Below are positions 17,189-26,448 of a stretch of DNA of 64,000 nucleotides, piece by piece. The notes under the pieces are model-generated. The model made no database searches. It was given only the letters and a program-made list of their open reading frames with translations, and had not been told where the DNA came from. The position numbers and the translations under genes were made by a program. Each line of letters opens with the position of its first letter. Positions within the stretch are counted from its first letter, which is position 1. This DNA comes from Rhodothermus marinus DSM 4252 (GTDB lineage: Bacteria > Bacteroidota > Rhodothermia > Rhodothermales > Rhodothermaceae). The stretch lies in contig NC_013501.1 in assembly GCF_000024845.1 (NCBI RefSeq), positions 1,244,001-1,308,000 of the forward strand, written 5' to 3'.

Positions 17189-18523
17189 ATGATGCCTGAG
17201 CGTTCAGATATACCTCCTGGCTACCGCATGACCGAACTGGGACCTTTGCCCGAGGAGTGGCGGGTGGTGCGGTTGGGGGAGGTTTTGACACCTGTCTATA
17301 AGAAGTTGCGTGAAACTTTGGTAGAGGACGATAAAGTCTACCGTCTTTTGACCGTAAGACTTTATGCCAAAGGGATCACGCTGCGTTCAGAAGAAAAAGG
17401 CAATCGAATCAAAACTAAGAAACTGTACTGTACGAAGTCTGGTGACTTCGTATTTTCAAAAATAGACGCTCGTAATGGAGCATGGGGATTTGTCACAGAT
17501 GAGTTGGAAGGTGGGCTTGTTAGCGGCGATTTTCCTATCTTGACACTTGAACGTCATAAAGCAGACCAGTCCTTTATAGAGCTGCAATTAGCCCAACCTA
17601 CCGTCTGGGAACCGCTGAGAAATATCGCGGTTGGAACAACAAATAGAAGGCGGTTGCATACATTTCAGCTTCTTCAGGTGGCAGTTGCTCTCCCGCCCCT
17701 CGCCGAGCAGCGCGCCATTGCCCACGTGTTGCGGACGGTGCAGGAAGCCAAGGAAGCTACCGAGCGCGTCATCGCTGCCCTCAAGGAGCTAAAGAGGAGC
17801 CTGATGCGCCACCTCTTCACCTACGGCCCCGTGCCGCTGGATCAGACCGAGGCGGTAGAACTGCAAGAGACCGAAATCGGCCCCCTCCCCACCCACTGGC
17901 GGGTGGTGAGGTTGGAGGAGGTGGCGAATATTGGACACAGAGGTCAAAAACGCTTATTTCAGGTGCAAGTCCCATTCATTCCGATGGCATTGATTCCAGA
18001 AGATGGGCTGTACCTGGATAAGTGGGAGAAAAGAGCTCCCCAGGACGTTCGGAGCGGCGTGCTAGTCAAAAACGGTGATCTGCTTTTAGCCAAAATTACC
18101 CCTTGCTTTGAGAACGGAAAACAAGGTATCGTTCGTAATTTGCCCGATGGATGGGGATACGCCACGACAGAAGTCTTCCCAATTTACCCAAAAGATCATC
18201 AGCGATTGCTTTTAGAGTTTCTGGCGTATTACCTCAAGGTGGAGAATGTGCGACAGGCTTTGGCCTCAAAAATGGAAGGCACAACAGGAAGGCAACGGCT
18301 TCCTAAAGCAGTTCTGATAGAATGTAAAATCCCCCTCCCCCCGCTCCCCGAACAGCAGGAGATCGCCCGCATGCTGCAGGCCGTGGACGCCCGCATCGAG
18401 GCCGAGGAGAAGAAGAAAGCCGCGCTGGAGGCGCTCTTTAAAACCTTGCTCCACCACCTGATGACGGCCAAGGTGCGGGTGCCCGAGGAATTCGTGGCCC
18501 GATTCGCGGAGGTATTGCCATGA
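17189..18523 (+). CDS. hsdS: Type I restriction-modification specificity subunit S
   Basis: The 444-residue protein has the two-repeat layout of HsdS. A first target-recognition domain starts at MTELGPLPEEWRVVRLGEV and ends at PLAEQRAIAHVL with a helical spacer. A second starts at TEIGPLPTHWRVVRLEEV and ends at PLPEQQEIARML with a final helix. The two TRDs choose the two halves of the DNA target. GGAGG a few bases before ATG 17189 fixes the start; the frame is open further upstream but lacks a ribosome site there. The TRD-coding segments (about 17290-17690 and 17930-18330) are clearly more AT-rich than the conserved segments, as expected for swapped TRDs. Confidence 0.93.
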   Translation: MMPERSDIPPGYRMTELGPLPEEWRVVRLGEVLTPVYKKLRETLVEDDKVYRLLTVRLYAKGITLRSEEKGNRIKTKKLYCTKSGDFVFSKIDARNGAWGFVTDELEGGLVSGDFPILTLERHKADQSFIELQLAQPTVWEPLRNIAVGTTNRRRLHTFQLLQVAVALPPLAEQRAIAHVLRTVQEAKEATERVIAALKELKRSLMRHLFTYGPVPLDQTEAVELQETEIGPLPTHWRVVRLEEVANIGHRGQKRLFQVQVPFIPMALIPEDGLYLDKWEKRAPQDVRSGVLVKNGDLLLAKITPCFENGKQGIVRNLPDGWGYATTEVFPIYPKDHQRLLLEFLAYYLKVENVRQALASKMEGTTGRQRLPKAVLIECKIPLPPLPEQQEIARMLQAVDARIEAEEKKKAALEALFKTLLHHLMTAKVRVPEEFVARFAEVLP

Positions 18524-19191
18524 CCCGATACGACCCCCAACGCCACCGCCGTTCCATCCGGTTGAAGGGATACGATTACACCCAACCGGGCGCGTATTTC
18601 ATCACCATCTGCACCCACGGGCGCGCCCCTCTGTTTGGCGACGTGGTGGACGGGGAAATGCGGTTGAACGACATGGGGGAAATCGTGCGCGCGGAATGGT
18701 TCAAAACGGCCCAATTGCGGCCGTACGTGGTGTTGCATGAAGACGAATTCGTGGTCATGCCCAACCACATCCACGGCATCATTTGGATCGTGGACGATGT
18801 AGGGGCGACGCGCCGCGTCGCCCCTACCAAAACCAACCCACCCGCCGGCCCCGCGCCGGGTTCTATTGGCGCCATTGTGGGTGCATTCAAATCCGCGGTC
18901 ACGCAGCGCATCAACCAACGGTGCGGCACCCCCGGCACATCCGTCTGGCAACGCGATTACTACGAACACATCATCCGCACCGAGCGCGCCCTGAACGCCA
19001 TCCGGCGCTACATCGCCGAAAATCCCCTGCGCTGGCACCTGGACCGCTACAACCCCTACGCTACCGGCACCGACCCGCAGACCCGCGACCTGTGGCGCCT
19101 GTTGCAAACCGACGCGCGGGCCCGCCCCCACGGTACGGGCGACCCATTGGATCGCCCCAAATCCCGGGATGACCAGGAGGACCGGCCATGA
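18520..19191 (+). CDS. REP-associated tyrosine (Y1/HUH) transposase, RAYT
   Basis: The 223-residue protein has a Y1 transposase fold: YFITICTHGR near residue 27, the metal-binding HUH motif MPNHIHG (H83, H85) and a catalytic tyrosine in YYEHIIRTE (Y147 or Y148). RAYTs cut single-stranded DNA next to REP palindromes; unlike IS elements they are usually single domesticated genes. It overlaps hsdS by ATGA at 18520-18523 and hsdR by ATGA at 19188-19191, so it is embedded in the operon without spare DNA. A REP-like palindrome lies within its own coding sequence at 18799-18827. Confidence 0.9.
   Translation: MTRYDPQRHRRSIRLKGYDYTQPGAYFITICTHGRAPLFGDVVDGEMRLNDMGEIVRAEWFKTAQLRPYVVLHEDEFVVMPNHIHGIIWIVDDVGATRRVAPTKTNPPAGPAPGSIGAIVGAFKSAVTQRINQRCGTPGTSVWQRDYYEHIIRTERALNAIRRYIAENPLRWHLDRYNPYATGTDPQTRDLWRLLQTDARARPHGTGDPLDRPKSRDDQEDRP
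18799..18827 (+). repeat. REP-like perfect inverted repeat inside the RAYT gene
   Basis: The arms GTAGGGGCGACGCG (18799-18812) and CGCGTCGCCCCTAC (18814-18827) are exact reverse complements around one C. In frame it encodes VGATRRVAPT between the HUH half and the tyrosine half of the protein, a region where related proteins vary in length. GTAGGGGCGA-type palindromes are known as dispersed repeats in several thermophilic and cyanobacterial genomes. Confidence 0.8.
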
Positions 19192-22112
19192 CTCTCGCCA
19201 GCGAACGCCGCATCGTCCAAAACCCCTTCATTCGCTACGCCGAGGAGGCCGGCTGGCAGTATCTATCTCCGGAGGAAGCCCTGCGGCTCCGCGGCGGAGA
19301 GGATAGCCCCATCCTGCACACCGTTTTTATCGAGCAACTGCAGCGCTTAAACCCCGGAATTGTGGATTCGGTGACCAAGGCCGAGGAGGTCTTCAACCGT
19401 CTCATCCGCGTCCGGCCTAACATCGAAGGTAACCTGGAAGCCTGGGAGTACCTCAAGGGGATGAAAACCGTCTTCGTCGAAGCCGAGCGCCGCGAGCGCA
19501 ACCTGCGCCTGCTCGATACGGAGAACATAGAGGCCAATCGCTTCCATGTCACCGACGAGTTTCGCTTCGTCAGCGGCCACGTCGCCATCCGCGCGGATGT
19601 GGTGCTCTTCGTCAACGGGATCCCCGTGATCGTGGTGGAAACCAAGGCGGCCACCCGCCCCGAAGGCATTGCCGAAGCCTTCGACCAGATCCGCCGTTAC
19701 CACCAGGAAGCGCCCGAACTCATGGCCCAGGCGCAGATCTTCGCCCTCACCCACCTGGTCAGGTTTTTCTACGGTGCCACCTGGAGCCTATCGCGCAAAA
19801 CTCTCTTCAACTGGCGGGAAGATCTTGAGAGACAGCGCGCCGTGTCCCAACAACCTGCCGATTTCGAAACCCTGGTCAAATCCTTCGTCGCCCCACGGCG
19901 GGTGCTGCGCGTGCTCACCGAATACATCCTCTTCACCCGCCGTGATGGCGAGTTGAGTAAAGTGGTCCTGCGCCCCCACCAGATGCGGGCCACCGAAAAG
20001 GTGATTGCCCGCGCTCGGGACCCGCAGAGGCGCCGCGGCCTGGTCTGGCACACCCAGGGTTCGGGCAAGACTTACACCATGATTACGGTGGCCAAACTAC
20101 TGCTGGAGGACCCGCGCTTCCAGAACCCCACCGTCCTCATGATCGTGGACCGCAACGAACTCCAGCAGCAACTCTTCCAAAACCTGGAGTCCGTCGGCTT
20201 TGGCCGGGTGCATGTGGCCCGGAGCAAACGTCATCTGCGCGAACTTTTGCGCCAGGACACCCGCGGCCTGATCGTGTCCATGATCCACAAGTTCGACAAG
20301 GCCGACGCGAACTTCAACACCCGCGCCAACATCTTCGTGCTCATCGACGAAGCCCACCGCTCCACCGGCGGCGACCTGGGCAACTACCTGATGGGCGCCC
20401 TGCCCAACGCTACCTTCATCGGCTTCACCGGCACGCCCATCGACAAAAGCGCCCACGGCAAGGGCACCTTCAAGACCTTCGGCGGGGACGACCCCGGCGG
20501 CTATCTGGACAAATACGCCATTCGCGAGTCCATCGAGGACGGCACCACCGTGCCCCTGCACTACCAGATGGCCCCCAACGACCTGATCGTGGACCGGAGC
20601 GCCATGGAAGCGGAGTTTTGGAAGGCCGCCGCCCTGGAGGGAGTGACCGATGTGGAAGAACTCAACCGTGTCCTGGACCGGGCCGTGACCCTCAAGAACC
20701 TGCTCAAGAACCGCCAGCGCGTGGAGCGCATTGCCTCCTTTGTGGCCAAGCACTACCGCACCTATGTGGAGCCCATGGGCTACAAAGCCTTTCTCGTCGC
20801 CGTGGACCGCGAGGCCTGCGGCCTGTACAAGGAAGCCCTGGATCACCACCTGCCGCCGGAATACAGCCAGGTGGTCATCAGCCGAGGGCATAACGACCCG
20901 CCCGAACTCAAGCGCTGGCATCTGAGCGATGAGGAAGAGGCAGCCGTGCGCAAAGCCTTCCGCAAGCCCGATCAGCCTCCCTACATCCTCATCGTCACCG
21001 AAAAGCTGCTCACCGGCTACGACGCGCCCATCCTCTACGCCATGTACCTCGACAAGCCCATGCGCGACCATGTGCTCCTGCAAGCCATTGCGCGGGTCAA
21101 CCGTCCCTATGAGGACGACGAGGGCCGGCGCAAGACCAACGGCCTGATCGTGGACTTCGTAGGCATCTTCGACAACCTGGAGCGGGCCCTGGCCTTCGAT
21201 TCCCAGGATGTGGAAGGGGTGGTGGAAGGGCTGGATGTGCTTAAGGAGCGCTTTGAGATCTTGATGCAACAAGGGCGGGAGGCGTATCTACCCCTGCGTG
21301 CAGGCAAAAGCGAAGACAAGGCGGCCGAGGCCGTGCTGGAGCACTTCCGCGACCGGGAGGCGCGCGAGGCTTTCTACGCCTACTTTCGCGAACTGCAGGA
21401 GGTGTACGAAATCCTTTCGCCCGATCCCTTCCTGCGCCCTTTCCTGGAAGACTATCGCGCCCTGGTGGCGATGTACCGTCTGCTGCGCAGCGCCTATGAG
21501 CCGCACGTGTCGGTAGACAAATCCTTCCTGCGCAAGACGGCCGAGATCGTCCAACAACACACCACCACGCAGGCCGTCCACGAGCCCCAGGCCACCTACG
21601 AGATCGGCGCCGGTGCGCTGCTGGCGCTCGTCGCTCAGGACAAACCCGACGCGGTCAAGGTTTTCAACCTGCTCCGGGCACTGCATCGCCTGGTGGAAGC
21701 CCAAGGGAAGGAACAGCCCCACCTGATCCCCATCGGCGAGCGGGCCGAAGCCATCCGTCAGGCTTACGAAGCGCGGCAGATGAACAGCCAGCAGGCCTTG
21801 GAAGCCCTGAACGACCTGGTGCGCCGCCTGCAAGAAGCCGAGGAAGAGTGGCGCGAGAGCGACCTTACACCGGAAGCCTTTGCCGTGGCCTGGTGGTTGC
21901 GGGTGCAAAAGGAGATGGACGCACCGCAAGCCCATCGTCTGGCCGCCCAAATCGAACCGGCCTTCCAGGCCTTCCCCCACTGGGCCACCAGCCAGTACCA
22001 GGAGCGCGAGCTGCGCAAGCAACTCTACAAAATCCTGGTCGAGGCGGGAGTCAAGGAAGTGGTCGCCTGGGCCGACGAAGTGTTGACCCTGTTACGGGGG
22101 ATATCCTCATGA
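19188..22112 (+). CDS. hsdR: Type I restriction endonuclease subunit R
   Basis: The 974-residue motor-nuclease has an N-terminal PD-(D/E)xK nuclease (ADVVLFVNGIPVIVVETKAA split, with the ETK motif near residue 151). A superfamily 2 helicase core follows, with Walker A QGSGKT (K294), DEAH box LIDEAHRS (D387) and motif III FTGTP, then a C-terminal helical region that binds the M/S complex. It translocates DNA and cuts unmethylated DNA. AGGAGG precedes ATG 19188. Length and motif order are normal, and no frameshift is seen, so the system looks intact. Confidence 0.94.
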   Translation: MTLASERRIVQNPFIRYAEEAGWQYLSPEEALRLRGGEDSPILHTVFIEQLQRLNPGIVDSVTKAEEVFNRLIRVRPNIEGNLEAWEYLKGMKTVFVEAERRERNLRLLDTENIEANRFHVTDEFRFVSGHVAIRADVVLFVNGIPVIVVETKAATRPEGIAEAFDQIRRYHQEAPELMAQAQIFALTHLVRFFYGATWSLSRKTLFNWREDLERQRAVSQQPADFETLVKSFVAPRRVLRVLTEYILFTRRDGELSKVVLRPHQMRATEKVIARARDPQRRRGLVWHTQGSGKTYTMITVAKLLLEDPRFQNPTVLMIVDRNELQQQLFQNLESVGFGRVHVARSKRHLRELLRQDTRGLIVSMIHKFDKADANFNTRANIFVLIDEAHRSTGGDLGNYLMGALPNATFIGFTGTPIDKSAHGKGTFKTFGGDDPGGYLDKYAIRESIEDGTTVPLHYQMAPNDLIVDRSAMEAEFWKAAALEGVTDVEELNRVLDRAVTLKNLLKNRQRVERIASFVAKHYRTYVEPMGYKAFLVAVDREACGLYKEALDHHLPPEYSQVVISRGHNDPPELKRWHLSDEEEAAVRKAFRKPDQPPYILIVTEKLLTGYDAPILYAMYLDKPMRDHVLLQAIARVNRPYEDDEGRRKTNGLIVDFVGIFDNLERALAFDSQDVEGVVEGLDVLKERFEILMQQGREAYLPLRAGKSEDKAAEAVLEHFRDREAREAFYAYFRELQEVYEILSPDPFLRPFLEDYRALVAMYRLLRSAYEPHVSVDKSFLRKTAEIVQQHTTTQAVHEPQATYEIGAGALLALVAQDKPDAVKVFNLLRALHRLVEAQGKEQPHLIPIGERAEAIRQAYEARQMNSQQALEALNDLVRRLQEAEEEWRESDLTPEAFAVAWWLRVQKEMDAPQAHRLAAQIEPAFQAFPHWATSQYQERELRKQLYKILVEAGVKEVVAWADEVLTLLRGISS

Positions 22113-22453
22113 GCCAACGCGGAACAAAGCACGCAGAAGCCACATCGCCCTTGCAGGAGGCCATCTCCCGTGACATCCTGTTGGCCGAGGTGTGGGCTTG
22201 GGCGCGACGCATCGGCGTGGAGGAGCGCCTGCGCGAGGTGCGCATCCAGCCCATGACGCGCAAGTGGGCCAGCGTTTCCACCCGCGGGCGGCTGACCTTG
22301 AGCCGCGACCTGCTCGACCAACCAGCGGCCTTTCGGCGCCAGGTCATTGTGCACGAGTTGGTGCACCTCAAACTCCGCCACGGCGGGCACACGAAACTCT
22401 TCCACGCCCTGGTGCGGGCCTATCTGACTCAGTATGAAGGTAGGGATGCATAA
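22109..22453 (+). CDS. YgjP-like (DUF45) metallopeptidase
   Basis: The 114-residue protein carries VIVHELVHLKLRHGGHTKLF, the zinc-metallopeptidase-like HELVH motif (H82, E83, H86) plus a downstream His, as in YgjP/SprT-like proteins. It overlaps the hsdR stop by ATGA (22109-22112) and is therefore probably translated with it. Small YgjP-like proteins are frequent partners of type I restriction loci. Their substrate is unknown; control of HsdR turnover is a reasonable but untested idea. Confidence 0.82.
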   Translation: MSQRGTKHAEATSPLQEAISRDILLAEVWAWARRIGVEERLREVRIQPMTRKWASVSTRGRLTLSRDLLDQPAAFRRQVIVHELVHLKLRHGGHTKLFHALVRAYLTQYEGRDA

Positions 22454-22484
22454 AGGCCAGGCGGTACGGGCTGGAAGCAGGGCG

Positions 22485-24728
22485 TTACAGGTGCCACTGA
22501 AGTTGAAGCTGAAAGTGGCGGGGTGGGGCCAGCAAGGCAGGCCGTTCTACATAGTAGTAGTCCAGGGCATTTTTGACTAGAAAAGTTAGCGTTAGCGACG
22601 AGACCTGCCAGCGCAGGCGCAGGTCGAGCACGCGCACCGGCACGGTCACCTCGGCGTCCGGCACGAAGCGCGCAAACTCGGTATCGATACGCTCCGGGCG
22701 GCTGGCCACGCGCAGGTCTGCACCCAGCGCCAGATGGGACGGCAGCATCATCGTGAGGCTCGTTTTGAGCAGGTGGCGGCTCCGGAACGACAGCGGCAGG
22801 GGTTCGGGACCGGTCAGGTCTTTCGCGTCCAGCAGGGTGTAGCCGAGCATTCCTTCCAGCCAGCCGCCCAGCAGGCGGACGTCCAGGGTGGTCTCCAGAC
22901 CGCGAATGCGGGCGCGCGTCAGGTTGACGAACTGAAAGGCCAGGCGCTCGGCCTGAAAGCGCGGCTCGACGAGGTCCCGGTAGTCGGTCCAGAACAGCGC
23001 CAGCGTGCCGTTCAGCTCGGCCAGCAGACCCGCGCGGTAACGATAGCGGAGCCCCACCTCATAACCGGTGCTGGTTTCGGGACGCAGGTCCGGGTTGGCG
23101 ACGATCGGGAAGAATTCCTGGTTTTCGATGTAGCGCTCGGCCACGCCGGGCACGCGGAATCCCAGTCCGAAGGCGGCGTGCAGCGTCAGACCGGGCCGCG
23201 CCTGGAACAGTACGTTGGTGCGTGGACTGAGCCGGGTAATCCACCGGTCGGCGCGGATCTGGTAGGCGTCGAAGCGCAGGCCGCCGATCAGGCGCCAGCG
23301 CGCCGTGAGCGCCTCTTCCCACTGGCCGAAGACGGCCACTTCGGGCTGGCTCCGAAACGGATGACCGTCTTCGGACGGAAAGAACGAGGAGCGCGTGGCG
23401 ACGGCGTCGGCTGAAGCGCCGAAGGTCAGGTAGCGTCCTTCGACCGGCTGCCAGTCGAGCTGAAACTGACCGCCGTAGCGAAAGCCCAGCGTGCCTTTCG
23501 ACAGCGGTTTGGGGCGGCCCTGTTCGTCGATGGGGCGCAGGGCCAGCACGTAAAGCCGACCACCGATCGTGTAGAAAAGATTGCGGCCGGGTGCGTGCGT
23601 GAAGGCCGGCAGGAGCGTCCACTGGAGCGACTGGGTATCGTTGGCACCGACGGCATCTTGGGCTCCGGTGGTGGGAATGCCGCCGGGGTTGAGCGGGTCG
23701 CGCAGGCCGTTCCAGTACAGAAACGAGTCGTTGCGTCGCCAGGTCAGGCCCGAGAGCACTACGACGCGTGCACCGGCGGCCGGCTGCCAGCGCAGCTTCG
23801 TGTAACCCTGCAGCATGGTGCGTTCGCTGAAGTTCAGGTGGCCCGTGTCGCGCAGATAGGTGAGGTGGATCCAGCCGCCGAGCCGGTCGCTCAGGCGTCG
23901 GGCATGCGTGAAAATCGCGGTGCCGAAGGGCCGCCAGTGCCGCGCTCCTTCCCAGTGTGCCCGCCATTCCTCATGACGCACAGGCTCGTAGGCACCGCCG
24001 GAAAGGCGCACTTCCGTTTCGGGCTGTTCCGGAAAATCGCGCGTGACGACCTGAATCACACCGCCCAGCGCGCCGCTTCCGTAGAGCGCCGAGCCCGGAC
24101 CTTTGAGCACTTCGATCCGGTCGATCTGGGCCACGGGCAGGAGCTCGAAAGGCACGCCGTCGGCATCGGGCGACAGCATTGGGAAGCCGTCGATCAGCAG
24201 CAGCACGCGGCTTCCTGCATTGTAGGTGAAGCCCGACGAGCCCCGGATGTTGACCTGATTGCCCGTCATCTGCACGCCGGGAATGTAGCGCAGTGCGTCG
24301 TCGAGCGTGAACAGGCCGCGGGCGGTCACGTCGGCCAGCGACAGCACCGACAGGCTGATGGGCACCTGTTCCAGCGGCTGGGCTCGCCGCGCGGCCGTCA
24401 CGACCACTTCCGGGGCCTCGATGACGGTGGGGACCAGTGCAAAGTCCAGACGCCGATGCGCACCCGGCGTGAGCGTGACAGTCTGTTCCGCCGGCACGTA
24501 GCCAACGGCCGAAGCGCGCACCGTATAGGTTCCGGGTGGGATGTTCACGATCAGGTAACGTCCTTCGGCGTCGGTGGCATCGCCGTAGAGCGTGCCGGTG
24601 AGCACCACGTTCACGCCAGCGAGCGGCGTGCCGTAGACGTCGCGCACGGTGCCCTCCAGCGTCGCGCGTTCGGGCTGGGCGCGCAGCGGCAGGGCGATAA
24701 GGAGGAGCAGCAGGCTGCTGTATCTCAT
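22485..24728 (-). CDS. TonB-dependent receptor with carboxypeptidase-regulatory-like N-domain
   Basis: The 747-residue receptor has a signal peptide (MRYSSLLLLLIALPLRAQ), then a beta-sandwich domain (about 20-105: LEGTVRDVYGTPLAGVNVVL, DATDAEGRYLIVNIPPGTYT). A plug follows (about 110-230, with RVLLLIDGFPML and VLKGPGSALYGSGALGGVIQVV), then a barrel ending HFQLQLQWHL. This layout is typical of Bacteroidota outer-membrane importers. No SusD partner lies beside it, so a glycan is less likely than a siderophore, metal complex or cofactor. It overlaps the start of its stop-sharing neighbour by four bases, implying co-expression with that lipoprotein. Confidence 0.88.
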   Translation of the reverse strand: MRYSSLLLLLIALPLRAQPERATLEGTVRDVYGTPLAGVNVVLTGTLYGDATDAEGRYLIVNIPPGTYTVRASAVGYVPAEQTVTLTPGAHRRLDFALVPTVIEAPEVVVTAARRAQPLEQVPISLSVLSLADVTARGLFTLDDALRYIPGVQMTGNQVNIRGSSGFTYNAGSRVLLLIDGFPMLSPDADGVPFELLPVAQIDRIEVLKGPGSALYGSGALGGVIQVVTRDFPEQPETEVRLSGGAYEPVRHEEWRAHWEGARHWRPFGTAIFTHARRLSDRLGGWIHLTYLRDTGHLNFSERTMLQGYTKLRWQPAAGARVVVLSGLTWRRNDSFLYWNGLRDPLNPGGIPTTGAQDAVGANDTQSLQWTLLPAFTHAPGRNLFYTIGGRLYVLALRPIDEQGRPKPLSKGTLGFRYGGQFQLDWQPVEGRYLTFGASADAVATRSSFFPSEDGHPFRSQPEVAVFGQWEEALTARWRLIGGLRFDAYQIRADRWITRLSPRTNVLFQARPGLTLHAAFGLGFRVPGVAERYIENQEFFPIVANPDLRPETSTGYEVGLRYRYRAGLLAELNGTLALFWTDYRDLVEPRFQAERLAFQFVNLTRARIRGLETTLDVRLLGGWLEGMLGYTLLDAKDLTGPEPLPLSFRSRHLLKTSLTMMLPSHLALGADLRVASRPERIDTEFARFVPDAEVTVPVRVLDLRLRWQVSSLTLTFLVKNALDYYYVERPALLAPPRHFQLQLQWHL

Positions 24729-25315
24729 GGCGATCCCGGAAAACGGGCAGGGTTCCGAAAGTCGGCCTCCAGCACGATGGGGCGGCGCTCACCCGGTCGG
24801 AGGATGAGCGGCCGGTCGTAGACCACCAGCGGCCGCCAGTCCAGTAGGCCCGGACCGAATTTCCAGGCGATGCCGCTGTAGCGAAACGTGTCGGCGGCCA
24901 CGCCTTCCAGATCGATCACGACGCGGAACGTGTCCGAATCGACAAAGCGCCGTAGCGTATCGCTATATTCTATCTCGTTGAAGCGCAGCAGCAGATCCAG
25001 CGCGCTCTGCGGCACGAAGCGCATCGCCACGAAGCGCAGCTCACGCACGGAGTCCGGATGCGGCCAGGGCCCGTTGTAGTACACGGTGCCCTCGATGACG
25101 GCCAGCGGCGAAGGCGGAGGCGGGGCCAGTCCGCCGTCGCAACCGGCCAGCAGCAAGATGACAGGAAATAAAAGGGTTAAAGGCTTTCGCGTGGGTTGTC
25201 CGTGAATTCGGGACCGAACCGGTCGGGAACGTGTTGAATGCGCCGCGCAGGGTTTGGCGCCGGAGCCGTGTGAATGTATATTTTCGACCGCCGTCTTGCA
25301 GTTCGAGCCGTGCAT
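24725..25315 (-). CDS. Putative lipoprotein of unknown function, partner of the TonB receptor
   Basis: The coding region has a lipoprotein signal LLFPVILLLAGC, then a Pro-rich linker and a roughly 130-residue domain (AVIEGTVYYNGPWP, then DTFRVVIDLEGVAADTF, then a C-terminal PLILRPGERRPIVLEADF strand) suggesting a beta-sandwich. I do not recognise the family. The start is uncertain. ATG 25315 would put about 40 polar residues before the hydrophobic core, and only ATT or ATA codons lie closer. Its stop overlaps the receptor's ATG (24725-24728), so it is upstream in the same operon. It diverges from queA. Confidence 0.6.
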   Translation of the reverse strand: MHGSNCKTAVENIHSHGSGAKPCAAHSTRSRPVRSRIHGQPTRKPLTLLFPVILLLAGCDGGLAPPPPSPLAVIEGTVYYNGPWPHPDSVRELRFVAMRFVPQSALDLLLRFNEIEYSDTLRRFVDSDTFRVVIDLEGVAADTFRYSGIAWKFGPGLLDWRPLVVYDRPLILRPGERRPIVLEADFRNPARFPGSP

Positions 25316-25386
25316 GCAGAAAAACAGCCACCGAGGCTCGACGCGGTTGTAAGCGGTTTCTATGGACGTAAGCCAGAAGATCATCG

Positions 25387-26433
25387 ATGCGGTTGTCTGA
25401 TCTGCACTACGATTATCCTAAAAGCCTGGTCGCCAAGTATCCGGCCGAGCCGCGCGACAGCGCCCGACTGATGGTGCTCGACCGCAAGCGCAGGACCATC
25501 GAACATCGCATTTTCCGCGACATTGTCGATTATTTCAACGAAGGCGATGTTCTGGTGGTCAATAATACGAAAGTTTTTCCGGCGCGGCTCTACGGCCGCA
25601 AGGAGAAAACTGGAGCCAAAATCGAAGTCCTGCTGCTGCGTGAGCTGAATGCCGAAAGCCGCCTCTGGGACGCGCTTGTCGATCCGGCCCGCAAGATCCG
25701 GGTGGGCAACAAGATCTACTTCGACGGCGGGCTGGTGGCCGAGGTGATCGACAACACGACTTCGCGCGGCCGTACGATCCGGTTCCTCTTCGACGGCAGC
25801 GACGAAGAGCTCTATCAGAAAATCGAAGAAGTCGGCCACATGCCGCTGCCGCCCTACATCAAGCGCGAAGACGAGCCGGAGGATCGCGAGCGCTATCAGA
25901 CAATCTTTGCGCAGGAGACGGGTTCGGTGGCGGCTCCGACGGCCGGTTTGCACTTTACGCCGGAGCTGGTCGAGCGCCTGAAGCAGAAAGGCGTCGACAT
26001 CGTGCCCATCACGCTGCACGTGGGACTGGGCACGTTTCGGCCGATCGAGGTCGAGGACCTCACCAAGCATCGCATGGATTCTGAGTACTTTACCATCACC
26101 GAGGAGGCGGCCGAGCGCATCAATCGCGCCCTGCTTTCCCCGGAGCACACCGTGACGGCCGTGGGGACGACGGTGGTGCGGGCGCTCGAGTCGAGCATCT
26201 CGGCCACCGGCACGGTCAAGCCCGGTTTTGGCTGGACGGACAAGTTCATCTATCCGCCTTACGACTTCAAAATCGTCGAGCGGCTCATTACCAACTTCCA
26301 CATGCCGCGCAGCACGCTGCTGGCGCTGGTGGTGGCGTTTGCCGGGTACGACTTTGTCATGGAGGCCTACCGCACCGCCGTTCAGGAAAAATACCGGCTG
26401 TTTTCCTTCGGAGATGCCATGCTGATTCTCTGA
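25387..26433 (+). CDS. queA: S-adenosylmethionine:tRNA ribosyltransferase-isomerase
   Basis: The 348-residue enzyme transfers and isomerises the ribose of AdoMet onto 7-aminomethyl-7-deazaguanine in tRNA to make epoxyqueuosine. Family landmarks are present: [61 protein letters not shown] and [12 protein letters not shown]. Length matches the family. It begins a plus-strand gene run continuing into ispD, 15 bases downstream. Confidence 0.97.
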   Translation: MRLSDLHYDYPKSLVAKYPAEPRDSARLMVLDRKRRTIEHRIFRDIVDYFNEGDVLVVNNTKVFPARLYGRKEKTGAKIEVLLLRELNAESRLWDALVDPARKIRVGNKIYFDGGLVAEVIDNTTSRGRTIRFLFDGSDEELYQKIEEVGHMPLPPYIKREDEPEDRERYQTIFAQETGSVAAPTAGLHFTPELVERLKQKGVDIVPITLHVGLGTFRPIEVEDLTKHRMDSEYFTITEEAAERINRALLSPEHTVTAVGTTVVRALESSISATGTVKPGFGWTDKFIYPPYDFKIVERLITNFHMPRSTLLALVVAFAGYDFVMEAYRTAVQEKYRLFSFGDAMLIL

Positions 26434-26448
26434 CGGGAGGGTAGGCGA

